Position numbers and translations under genes: made by a program. Below, one piece after another: positions 1 through 6,079 of a stretch of DNA of 6,079 bases. The notes under the pieces were generated by a model. It was not told the origin of the DNA and made no database searches. It saw only the letters and a list, made by a program, of their open reading frames with translations. Each line of letters opens with the position of its first letter. The first letter of the stretch is position 1. The stretch is from Sulfolobaceae archaeon (GTDB lineage: Archaea; Thermoproteota; Thermoprotei_A; Sulfolobales; Sulfolobaceae). The DNA is taken from contig JAPYVG010000095.1 of NCBI GenBank assembly GCA_028277025.1, positions 1 through 6,079 on the forward strand. The letters run 5' to 3'.

Positions 1-480
1 ACTCCTAACGCTGCTATATACGTATCGGCTTTGTGGGAGAGATTCATACCTCATCTGGGGGTTGATGTAAAGGGCAGGATAGTTGATATACCAGACGAGG
101 GAACTACTATTAAGCTAGGCAATTCGGAAATTAGAGCTATTCCAGCTCACTTTCTTCACTCCCCCGGAAATTTCCATTATTATGACGTGAAGTCTAAAGT
201 TTACTTTTCAGGTGACCTCGGTGCCGCTGTATTCCCCGAAGGTAAGTGGTACCTTATAGTCCAGAATTTCGAAGAACATGTGAAGTATATGGAGGGATTT
301 CATAGGAGGTATTTAGCAAATAAGAAGGCGTTAGATCACCTTATTGGAATTATGGAGAAACTTGATATAGAAGTCATAGCACCACAACACGGTTCTATTT
401 TTGAAGGTGAAAATGTGAAGAAGTTTATCAATTGGTTAAAATCACTTGATAAAGTAGGGGTAGACTACCTTTGGAGTTAA
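1..480 (+). CDS. MBL-fold oxygen-binding diiron (ODP/FprA-like) protein, 5' partial
   Basis: This is the C-terminal part of a metallo-beta-lactamase-fold protein. The frame is open from the first base (TPNAAIYVSA precedes the TTG at 31), so that TTG is an internal Leu codon, not a start. Counting from the TTG, visible metal-ligand candidates are His43 in the LHSPGNF segment (equivalent to LHWPDSM in FprA-type proteins), Asp62 in FSGDLGAA and His120 in APQHGSIF. Spacing and context fit the oxygen-binding diiron domain of flavodiiron proteins better than hydrolytic beta-lactamases. The HxExDH motif that supplies the other ligands would lie upstream, outside the window. The protein stops about 29 residues after the last His, so it has no C-terminal flavodoxin domain and would be a stand-alone ODP domain, probably cytosolic, reducing O2 or NO or sensing redox state with a separate electron donor (inference). 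Family call fairly sure; substrate unknown. Confidence 0.8.
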   Translation, partial: TPNAAIYVSALWERFIPHLGVDVKGRIVDIPDEGTTIKLGNSEIRAIPAHFLHSPGNFHYYDVKSKVYFSGDLGAAVFPEGKWYLIVQNFEEHVKYMEGFHRRYLANKKALDHLIGIMEKLDIEVIAPQHGSIFEGENVKKFINWLKSLDKVGVDYLWS

Positions 481-495
481 GGTAAAAAGATATAT

Positions 496-510
496 CGAAA
501 CTTTTTTATC
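496..510 (+). promoter_or_regulatory. BRE + TATA (box A) promoter of the MFS gene, leaderless
   Basis: A purine-rich BRE-like CGAAAC (496-501) is followed directly by the T-rich box A TTTTTTATC (502-510), centred near 506. That is 26 bp before the A of the ATG at 532, the standard archaeal distance to the transcription start, so the mRNA should begin at or within a base or two of the start codon. No Shine-Dalgarno sequence is present, in line with leaderless initiation. A second TATA-like string at 490-495 would place the start near 519 and is less well positioned. Confidence 0.6.
502..507 (+). terminator. T-run terminator candidate of the diiron protein gene
   Basis: Six consecutive T residues begin 22 bp after the stop codon at 478-480, with no hairpin before them, as is usual for archaeal termination. 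The same Ts form part of the box A of the next gene, so the run may serve both purposes. Weak evidence taken alone. Confidence 0.3.
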
Positions 511-531
511 TTCACACTCAGACTTCCTTTT

Positions 532-1965
532 ATGGACATCAGATCTAGGACACTTCTTATTCTATCGAGTATGCTATTAGTTGTTAATTACGTCGAGACG
601 ATGGTAATACCCGCATTGCCCACTATTGAAAATGATTTCTCTATCTCCACTACTCTGGCAGGCTGGATAACGTCTGCTTATATGATCGTTGCCGCAGCCA
701 CTTCTCCCTTAATGGGCAAATTAGCTGATACTTACGGGAAGAAGAAAATGTACGTAGTAGCAATAGTTTTCTACATAGTTGCTGTTTTGATTGCAGGGTT
801 TTCGCCTAATATTTGGGTTCTTATAGGGGCTAGAGCTGTACAAGGTGTCGGGTTTTCTATGTTCCCCATTGCTATAGCATTAGTGACTGATTTATTCCCT
901 AAAGAAAAGGTAGCATTCGCACAAGCTATTCTAAGTGCGACTATTGGTATAGGACCTGCCCTAGGTCTTCTAATAGGGTCTTATGTAGTAGAGGATCTAG
1001 GTTGGCCTTATGCGTTCCACACAGCAGCTATTTTGTCACTAATAATCTTTGTAATATCATTAAAGTACTTGCCTCACACTGGGCATAGAGTTAAAGAAGC
1101 AGTTGATTATGTAGGAGCATCTCTGATAGGACTTGGAACGGTAATGTTACTCGTATACATAACTGAGGGACCTACACTGGGATGGGACAATCCTGAAAAC
1201 TTGATACTTCTTCTATTATCATTCATGCTCTATGTAGTTTTTATTCTTTACGAAAGGAGAACTAAAGAACCACTACTCAGACTGGACTTATTTATGATAA
1301 GGAATTTCGCTGCAGCTAACATTGTGGGCCTGATATCTGGCGTAGGCATGTTCACTGTGTTTATATTCCTTGTTTATTATGCACAACTTCCCCAACCCTA
1401 CGGTCTAGGTCTTTCAATAATACAGTCAGGTCTATTGATGTCTCCGGTAGCGTTAGGTATGGTCATATTTGGGCCTATTTTCGGCAGGATGATGCCTAAA
1501 ATAGGTCCCAAACCTCTATTGGTCACAGGTAGTTTGCTCACAATGATAGCTTACATCTTGTTAATGACTTATAGGGCTACGCCACAAGAGGTTTTACTTG
1601 ACGGTTTCTTATCCTCTTTAGGACTTGTAGCGGTAATACTTCCATTAGTAAATATGGTAGCTTTATCACTACCTTACCAGTATAGAACTACCGGAATGGG
1701 CATGAATACTCTACTGAGGACAATAGGAGGGGCAGCAGGTCCCGTCGTCGCTACTGCTTTAATGCAAGCATATCAAGTCCCTATAATCGTCATGGTTAAC
1801 AATCAGATACTAGTAATGGGATACGCACCGTCATCCACCGCATTTAATTACATTGCCTTATTTGGTTTCATGATGATGTTGCTTACATTGTTGGGTTCTA
1901 TGTTCGCTAAAAACTACAAGTTCGGTGTAGAGAGAAGGGAAAAAGTAAAGCCCTTAGTTACCTAA
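532..1965 (+). CDS. MFS drug/solute exporter, DHA2 (EmrB/QacA) family
   Basis: This is a complete 477-residue integral membrane transporter with about 14 hydrophobic segments, the usual length and helix number of DHA2 proton antiporters. Family motifs are in order: the first-helix motif is [16 protein letters not shown] (21-36), with Glu22 where many relatives have Asp; motif A is [11 protein letters not shown] (62-72, Asp66); motif B is around Arg101 in [10 protein letters not shown]; and the antiporter motif C is GIGPALG (139-145). [10 protein letters not shown] loop (213-221) and the central [12 protein letters not shown] segment (about 248-259) are also typical of DHA2. It most likely exports a hydrophobic or toxic compound using the proton gradient; the substrate cannot be read from sequence. 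The ATG is well supported by the leaderless promoter 26 bp upstream, and the N-terminus MDIRSR before helix 1 is normal. It appears monocistronic and is convergent with the next gene. Confidence 0.92.
   Translation: MDIRSRTLLILSSMLLVVNYVETMVIPALPTIENDFSISTTLAGWITSAYMIVAAATSPLMGKLADTYGKKKMYVVAIVFYIVAVLIAGFSPNIWVLIGARAVQGVGFSMFPIAIALVTDLFPKEKVAFAQAILSATIGIGPALGLLIGSYVVEDLGWPYAFHTAAILSLIIFVISLKYLPHTGHRVKEAVDYVGASLIGLGTVMLLVYITEGPTLGWDNPENLILLLLSFMLYVVFILYERRTKEPLLRLDLFMIRNFAAANIVGLISGVGMFTVFIFLVYYAQLPQPYGLGLSIIQSGLLMSPVALGMVIFGPIFGRMMPKIGPKPLLVTGSLLTMIAYILLMTYRATPQEVLLDGFLSSLGLVAVILPLVNMVALSLPYQYRTTGMGMNTLLRTIGGAAGPVVATALMQAYQVPIIVMVNNQILVMGYAPSSTAFNYIALFGFMMMLLTLLGSMFAKNYKFGVERREKVKPLVT
1940..1944 (-). 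terminator. T-run terminator candidate of the 865-residue protein gene
   Basis: AAAAA on the plus strand reads TTTTT on the minus strand, 26 bp beyond the stop codon of the minus-strand gene and inside the last codons of the MFS gene. Termination here would give 3'-overlapping convergent transcripts. Weak evidence. Confidence 0.25.
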
Positions 1966-1967
1966 AG

Positions 1968-1972
1968 TTTTT
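1968..1972 (+). terminator. T-run terminator candidate of the MFS gene
   Basis: TTTTT begins 3 bp after the TAA at 1963-1965, with a further TTTT at 1984-1987. The run overlaps the reversed stop codon of the convergent minus-strand gene (1971-1973), so plus-strand transcripts probably end inside that gene's 3' end. Confidence 0.4.
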
Positions 1973-4568
1973 ATTCAACTTCTATTTTGTATTTGCTCGT
2001 TACTTCCTCAGTTGTTAGCCAAACAAGGAATGCAATATAGGGATAATATATTAAATATTCTGGGTAACTCCTAGTAAAAGTTAGTATCACGTATATTGGA
2101 ATCATTAAGCTGACCTCCTCTAACCTCTTCCTAAAAAGGTAGGTGATTATTAACGTTAAAGCTAACGTAATGTAAGGTATAGGCTTGAATAGAGTTAAGG
2201 GCCAGATCGTATGAAAGACGAAAATACCTATTATCGTAACTATACCTATGCCAACCATTGGTAATTTAGCAAGGACTGGAAACAACATAAGATAGAGTGA
2301 CTTAGGATAGGTTATAACGAAAGGTAAGAGTAGTAATATTGAGATAACGATTGAAGTAATTAGAAAGCGCTTTACGTAATTCCCCCCGAATTTAGTGTTT
2401 AAGTAGATGAGCAGGTAAGGAAAGAGTATTATAGCTTGGGGCATTGAGTCTACAGCCATCCCCGTCAACAATCCGAAAATTAGAGGGGACTCGTAAAATG
2501 TCAAGCCCAGAATTATTAAAACTATCCACGAAGTAGAGTCCAGTAGAAATACGAATCCGTAAGATGTTACGAAATATCCTGACATTAGGATTAAAGTTAA
2601 GGCTAATGCTTTCTCCCAATCTCCTCTCCTCATGAACTTTAAGAAAATTAAGGAAATAATAATTATGTAAACTAAGAGTTCCCACAACCTTACAGGTATG
2701 TTAAATACGTGGGCTGGAACTAAGAATATCGCATTCATCGGAGGGTAATCATAAAAAGTTATGTTTTCTGTCGGTAGCCCATGATAATAGTAAGTACCAT
2801 TAGGTGTATAATAGGGTGTAAAAACCTTAGACGCATGTAATTGTGAAATGTTAATAACATCGTTAGAGTAGTGAAATATTTCGTAAAGTGAACCGAAATA
2901 CGGTAAGGAATTCATTACTTGTGAGTAATTACAAATGTACGGATTTACACCGTTTATTATACTTTGAGAAGCCAGATCAGGGAGTAACATTGCATCCCCG
3001 ATGTAGCCGTGCCCCATTACTATGAAATTCGTACCGTGAAGTTCAGAAGGTATGAATAATAAGACTAAGGTCGATAAGGAGAGGATGATTAGGAACAATA
3101 AATATGGAGAGATCTTGAAAACTAGGTTTCGGAAATATATCATGAAGGGAGTGACAATGAATAAGGCAAAAAGGGCAAAAGCAGTTTGTATGTTAGAGAT
3201 CACCCCGAAGGTATAGACTCCGTACATGTATACTATAGATAATAACCCTAATACGACAGAATATGCAGAGATTCTTGTCAGAACCGATTCTGATATGTCC
3301 AGAGATAGCTCTCCTCTCTCCACAATGAATACGTAAACTAAAAATATCAACGGTAAGAAGTATATATAATAAGACGGTAAAGGTCTATAATAAAAGAAAA
3401 ATGATACTAAAGGAAAGGCCAGAATGCCGTATCTCAGCGTATTATAATACCTTAAGGATAAGATTAAGCCGATGACTATAATCATAATTAAGCCGACGAA
3501 CGACCATGTCTTTGTAACTTCTATTCCTAAATAAGTTAAAGAAATTAGTCCGGGACCACCGTCATAAGGTCTAAAATTAGCTACGAATGGGAGTAAGTTA
3601 TCCCTCCAAAATGCCTTAGGATTAAGTAGGATAAAAGGAAGATCTAAGACTAAGGCGGTGATTAAACCATATTTCACCACGCTTTTTACGTCATATCCCT
3701 CCTTCCAGATCAAGATTAGGTAAAATATGGTGAAAATCAACACGTAAAGCCTATAAGTTGATGCCCAGGCTAGCATGATCCCAGAGAGTAAAGGGTTTTC
3801 TGGAAAGAGAATTGCCACCACAAATGGTACTATCCAGCCTGGAGTATTCCTGTATAATAGAAGAGGAGCGAAATACATGAACATAAACGATGAGGCTAGT
3901 AACGAGAAGAGAATCTTGTTTTTTCCTTTCAGTTTATGGAAAATTAGAGCGGAACCAAGGGCTAGGATACCTGCATTATACACGTTTGCCGGAATGCCGA
4001 AGGCTACCGCAGGCAGGTAATATAGAGCGGTTGAAGGGAGGTAGTCAAAGCTGTGGACAAAACCGACTATAGTAGAGGGTGTGTAATTACTAGTCCCTTG
4101 TTTAAAGATCCACGTGTACTGTTGAGGGGCTAAGGAGGAAAGCATCTGTGGTTCATAATCTTGTGTATATGGATTATGACCCTCGAGTAATGACCTAGCC
4201 GCAAGTAACTGTATCAGCTGCGCGTCTGTAGGGGAGGGTAGTTCTAGCATAATTTTCTCCGGCGTAAAGCCAAAAGTGAATCTGGCTACTAACAAGCTTA
4301 AGAGAATAAATAAGAAAGTAACGAGTATGGAAAGTTTAAACACACTCTCTTTAGGTCTTAAAGACAAGAAAATTAAGGCTATGCTAATAACGAATGCTAA
4401 TATCGAGAACACTATTGAAGGCAGGAACGGGAAGTACCAATATAACGGCCAACCATTGTAATTTCCTACGTAAACATATGTTCCTACGTTGTAGTAAAAG
4501 AATACACTTAGCGCCATCATTCCTAGGGAGAGAAATATCATAAAAGTTGTCATAGTCTTATTGTTCAA
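1971..4568 (-). CDS. Large membrane protein with two tandem GT-C (GT87/DUF2029-like) modules
   Basis: Not a named gene I recognise. The 865 residues are almost all membrane helices and fall into two homologous halves. The first half has helices at about 7-25, 48-70 and 77-97, then Asp115, Asn132-Pro-Tyr134, DYLP (175-178), Trp245, a helix from Gly263 with Arg273, and further helices to about 415. The second half has helices at about 433-455, 460-477 and 487-506, then Asp525, Asn542-Pro-Tyr544, DYPP (607-610), Trp681 and a helix from Gly699. An Asp just after a membrane helix, NPY and YPP are known features of GT-C enzymes of the GT87 type, which use polyprenyl-phosphate sugars on the outer membrane face; acting on surface glycans or lipids is inference. 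In the second half Met709 replaces the basic residue (Arg273), so that half may be altered. Sequons at Asn161, 547, 573, 590 and 602 suggest exterior loops. The TTG start is uncertain: an in-frame stop at 4577-4575 excludes longer forms, and the ATG at 4553 (residue 6) is a good alternative. Confidence 0.75.
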   Translation of the reverse strand: MNNKTMTTFMIFLSLGMMALSVFFYYNVGTYVYVGNYNGWPLYWYFPFLPSIVFSILAFVISIALIFLSLRPKESVFKLSILVTFLFILLSLLVARFTFGFTPEKIMLELPSPTDAQLIQLLAARSLLEGHNPYTQDYEPQMLSSLAPQQYTWIFKQGTSNYTPSTIVGFVHSFDYLPSTALYYLPAVAFGIPANVYNAGILALGSALIFHKLKGKNKILFSLLASSFMFMYFAPLLLYRNTPGWIVPFVVAILFPENPLLSGIMLAWASTYRLYVLIFTIFYLILIWKEGYDVKSVVKYGLITALVLDLPFILLNPKAFWRDNLLPFVANFRPYDGGPGLISLTYLGIEVTKTWSFVGLIMIIVIGLILSLRYYNTLRYGILAFPLVSFFFYYRPLPSYYIYFLPLIFLVYVFIVERGELSLDISESVLTRISAYSVVLGLLSIVYMYGVYTFGVISNIQTAFALFALFIVTPFMIYFRNLVFKISPYLLFLIILSLSTLVLLFIPSELHGTNFIVMGHGYIGDAMLLPDLASQSIINGVNPYICNYSQVMNSLPYFGSLYEIFHYSNDVINISQLHASKVFTPYYTPNGTYYYHGLPTENITFYDYPPMNAIFLVPAHVFNIPVRLWELLVYIIIISLIFLKFMRRGDWEKALALTLILMSGYFVTSYGFVFLLDSTSWIVLIILGLTFYESPLIFGLLTGMAVDSMPQAIILFPYLLIYLNTKFGGNYVKRFLITSIVISILLLLPFVITYPKSLYLMLFPVLAKLPMVGIGIVTIIGIFVFHTIWPLTLFKPIPYITLALTLIITYLFRKRLEEVSLMIPIYVILTFTRSYPEYLIYYPYIAFLVWLTTEEVTSKYKIEVE
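2019..3272 (-). repeat. Protein-level repeat unit 2 (C-terminal GT-C-like module)
   Basis: Residues about 433-850 of the same protein: three leader helices, NLVFKIS (compare VFKLS in unit 1), Asp525, NPY 542-544, DYPP 607-610, Trp681 and Gly699. The loop between NPY and DYPP is about 22 residues longer than in unit 1, and is Tyr-rich with sequons. The basic residue ten positions after the Gly (Arg273 in unit 1, Lys176 in the neighbouring protein) is Met709 here. Confidence 0.65.
3324..4550 (-). repeat. Protein-level repeat unit 1 (N-terminal GT-C-like module)
   Basis: Residues about 7-415 of the 865-residue protein: three leader helices, the RPKESVFKLS linker, Asp115, NPY 132-134, DYLP 175-178, Trp245 and Gly263. 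These align with unit 2 at offsets of 407-410 residues for the first part and 432-436 for the later part, the difference being a longer loop in unit 2. Similarity is visible in protein only, not in DNA, so the duplication is old. Boundaries are approximate. Confidence 0.65.
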
Positions 4569-4578
4569 TCCGGCTCAT
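4558..4578 (-). other. Possible six-codon leader ORF (MSRIEQ-stop), leaderless
   Basis: The box A upstream is centred about 26 bp before the A of an ATG at 4578, exactly where a leaderless mRNA would start. That ATG is out of frame with the large gene and reads six codons before TAA at 4560-4558. The TTG of the large gene lies inside it in another frame, and its ATG (4553) lies 4 bp after the TAA. It may be a real upstream ORF that affects translation, or chance. Confidence 0.25.
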
Positions 4579-4587
4579 GAAACGTTG

Positions 4588-4602
4588 ATAGTACAATACT
4601 AT
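4588..4602. promoter_or_regulatory. Inverted repeat overlapping the box A, operator candidate
   Basis: ATAGTA-CAA-TACTAT is a perfect 6-bp inverted repeat with a 3-bp spacer. It overlaps the downstream end of the box A and lies before the predicted transcription start, a position where a bound dimeric regulator would block TBP or RNA polymerase. In AT-rich DNA a match of this size can arise by chance. Confidence 0.3.
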
Positions 4603-4614
4603 ATATGATTTTTC
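4599..4614 (-). promoter_or_regulatory. BRE + TATA promoter of the 865-residue protein gene
   Basis: Read on the minus strand, GAAAAAT (4614-4608, BRE-like) is followed by CATATATAG (4607-4599, box A, centre near 4602). The predicted transcription start is at about 4576-4578. This gives a 5' leader of about 10 nt to the TTG at 4568 or about 25 nt to the ATG at 4553, with no convincing Shine-Dalgarno sequence before either. The gene therefore probably has its own promoter and is not solely cotranscribed with the upstream gene. Confidence 0.55.
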
Positions 4615-4649
4615 AATACTCTCTAGCTATAAAATATGAAATTTTAAGC

Positions 4650-4655
4650 AAAAAA
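4650..4655 (-). terminator. T-run terminator candidate of the 451-residue protein gene
   Basis: AAAAAA on the plus strand reads TTTTTT on the minus strand, about 42 bp after the stop codon at 4700-4698 and before the promoter of the next gene. No hairpin is seen, as expected for archaeal termination. Some read-through into the next gene is possible. Confidence 0.35.
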
Positions 4656-4697
4656 TTAGGATAAAATTGTAGATTAATAACAATAATTAATTTTCAC

Positions 4698-6053
4698 TTA
4701 TAAGCAAGTTTTAAAGTTTAATAGTTCGTATCCCTGATAATTTGAATAATATGCATTTATTTCAATGGTTTTTGTATTATTTATATTTATGTAGAGAAAA
4801 TGATATGGGGCATATACATATACAATCTCTGACCCTCCCGTCTTCAAAATAGTTGAATTAGAACACCATAAAAGTCCGTTGGCAGATATTGTAGGAGAGT
4901 CTTGGAGTATCCTGAAGTGGGGTAGGACTGATCCCTCACCGTAGAATGATACGTTTAGAAGGAATGCAAATACGTAATCGTCTTTCTCGAAAACTTTAAT
5001 GACTTTCATGTGAATTGAATTTTGGTAATTGAGAAAATTAAAATGGAAATAGACACCTAATATGAGAAGAATTAAAATTGTCAAAGCAAAGAGTAATCTT
5101 CTGACTTTTTTCGGATTTACGAGAAGGAGTTTGTTATTTTGGAAAGAGTCTACATAAGAAAATAATGGCCAATACATTAAGTAATTCCATAAGACCCTAT
5201 AAAAGAACAAGAATGACAAATATGCTACACCGTACCATCTTTTATTAGTCAATAACCCAACAATTAGTATCAGAATTGAGGCAATTGTGAAAAAAGCCGG
5301 ATAGAGGTAATATAACCCAGTTATAGAGATTACGTCTATCCCGTAACCGATTTGTATCAATCCTCCCTTTAGGGGGGTCAATAAGTCGTTTAAGAATAAA
5401 AATGGAGATAGGTAAATGAAATATGCGTTAATTAGTAGAAAAGTAAGTCCTGTAAACCATAGGAATTTAATCCTCTCTTTACCTAGGTGTAACAAGTAAA
5501 ATGGAAGTATGATTAATGGATCTTGTTTATATGAAATCGCTAACCCGTAAAGAACTCCTTTCAACCTAGCGTTTTTCACAGTCATAGATAATAACACAAA
5601 AAATACCCAGATAATATCATCTACTCCACCTAGAGGATAAAAAAGATAGTTATAATTTAGTAAATATATAGATATAAAAAGTAAAAAAGTTAGTTCATCA
5701 GTGTTTAAATACATTAAAACTCCTGTTAACAAGTAAAAAATGAGAATTTCATAATTAGGTGATATATTTAGTATAACTGTCGGAATCTCTATAAGGAAGA
5801 AAAGTGAAGGGTAATTTAAATTGGTGACGAAACCTCCTGTAGCATAAGGGGTTCCAATTAAATATTTAGCATAGGTTAAATTATAGAATGAATATACGTT
5901 AGAAGTCAGAGAATAATTATAAGGGTTTAGATGATGAATAAACAAATAAGCTGAATAATAACCTATCAAAATCTCGTCAGTACCGAAAAAAGTTCTATCA
6001 GGTAAAAATAAGAGGGGGATTCCGAAGAACAGAATGAGAGTTACTTTTTTCAA
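4698..6053 (-). CDS. GT-C (GT87/DUF2029-like) membrane glycosyltransferase-like protein with C-terminal exterior domain
   Basis: Not a named gene I recognise. It has about ten membrane helices and the same ordered motifs as each half of the neighbouring 865-residue protein: a helix at about 4-18, Asp26 in FGTDE, Asn43-Pro-Tyr45, NYPS (80-83), Asp145/Asp146 and Trp149 in VDDIIW, then Gly166 and Lys176 in SYKQDP, close to the K..P pattern I recall for GT87 proteins. It likely transfers a sugar from a polyprenyl-phosphate donor on the outer face (inference). After the last helix (about 318-338) comes a segment of about 113 residues that looks beta-rich, with sequons at Asn367, Asn399 and Asn425 and two Cys (397, 450) that could pair, all suggesting an exterior domain. 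The start is uncertain: TTG at 6053 is the first candidate, but the frame stays open to the window edge (LIGFHYKL precedes it), so the gene may begin beyond 6079. Base composition is very AT-rich in places (9 G/C in 5641-5700). Confidence 0.7.
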   Translation of the reverse strand: MKKVTLILFFGIPLLFLPDRTFFGTDEILIGYYSAYLFIHHLNPYNYSLTSNVYSFYNLTYAKYLIGTPYATGGFVTNLNYPSLFFLIEIPTVILNISPNYEILIFYLLTGVLMYLNTDELTFLLFISIYLLNYNYLFYPLGGVDDIIWVFFVLLSMTVKNARLKGVLYGLAISYKQDPLIILPFYLLHLGKERIKFLWFTGLTFLLINAYFIYLSPFLFLNDLLTPLKGGLIQIGYGIDVISITGLYYLYPAFFTIASILILIVGLLTNKRWYGVAYLSFLFFYRVLWNYLMYWPLFSYVDSFQNNKLLLVNPKKVRRLLFALTILILLILGVYFHFNFLNYQNSIHMKVIKVFEKDDYVFAFLLNVSFYGEGSVLPHFRILQDSPTISANGLLWCSNSTILKTGGSEIVYVYAPYHFLYININNTKTIEINAYYSNYQGYELLNFKTCL

Positions 6054-6079
6054 TAACTTGTAATGAAAACCTATGAGCA

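Noticed and set aside
31..33. TTG as the start of the diiron protein gene
   Set aside because: The frame is open to the window's first base, and a start here would remove the first half of the MBL domain, including the HxExDH motif that the family needs.
2392..2685. 97-codon open frame on the minus strand
   Set aside because: It lies wholly inside the 865-residue gene in another frame of the same strand; it has no promoter of its own, and the main frame has clear motifs and helices across this stretch.
3775..4072. Two overlapping plus-strand open frames (81 and 60 codons)
   Set aside because: Antisense shadows of the well-supported minus-strand membrane protein; the translations have no recognisable domain or motif and overlap each other.
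4276..4461. 61-codon plus-strand open frame
   Set aside because: Antisense to the N-terminal helices of the 865-residue protein; its Lys/Asn-rich translation is a by-product of base composition.
4569..4697. Possible small gene or RNA gene in the gap between the two minus-strand genes
   Set aside because: Apart from the promoter, the inverted repeat, the six-codon frame and the T-run, the gap is AT-rich with no convincing longer reading frame or stable stem structure.
1..6079. CRISPR arrays, insertion sequences, tRNA genes or attachment sites
   Set aside because: No direct repeats with regular spacing, no terminal inverted repeats with a transposase gene, and no tRNA-like cloverleaf was seen on either strand.

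Overview
The window looks like chromosomal DNA of a thermoacidophilic archaeon, most likely a member of the Sulfolobales (inference; genus not assignable by eye). The grounds are AT-rich archaeal coding DNA, TTG start codons, a leaderless gene with a box A about 26 bp before its ATG, T-run rather than hairpin-type gene ends, and extracytoplasmic protein segments rich in N-glycosylation sequons. There are no tRNA or rRNA genes, CRISPR arrays or insertion sequences.

Layout: positions 1-480 (+) hold the C-terminal part of a metallo-beta-lactamase-fold protein of the oxygen-binding diiron (ODP/FprA-like) type. After a 51-bp gap with a clear leaderless promoter comes a complete 477-residue major facilitator superfamily exporter of the DHA2 (EmrB/QacA) type at 532-1965 (+). 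It converges, with only 5 bp between stop codons, on a very large membrane protein (865 residues, 1971-4568, -). A 129-bp gap (4569-4697) holds this gene's own promoter. Upstream of it on the same strand lies a second membrane protein (451 residues from the TTG at 6053, 4698-6053, -), whose true start may lie beyond the window edge.

The most interesting part is the minus-strand pair. Neither protein is a familiar named gene, but both carry the hallmarks of a GT-C-fold, GT87/DUF2029-like polyprenyl-phosphate-sugar glycosyltransferase: an Asp just after a membrane helix, then an Asn-Pro-Tyr motif, then a Tyr-Pro or Tyr-Leu-Pro motif opening the next helix, then an invariant Trp 17-18 residues before a Gly that starts a further helix. 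The 865-residue protein contains this set twice, about 410-436 residues apart, each preceded by three membrane helices, so it is a tandem duplication of a whole GT-C-like module. The 451-residue protein is a third, single copy without the three-helix leader, but with an added C-terminal domain that looks extracytoplasmic. Together they may build or modify surface glycans (S-layer or pilus N-glycans, or glycolipids); that role is inference. The diiron protein and the exporter have no evident functional link to them.
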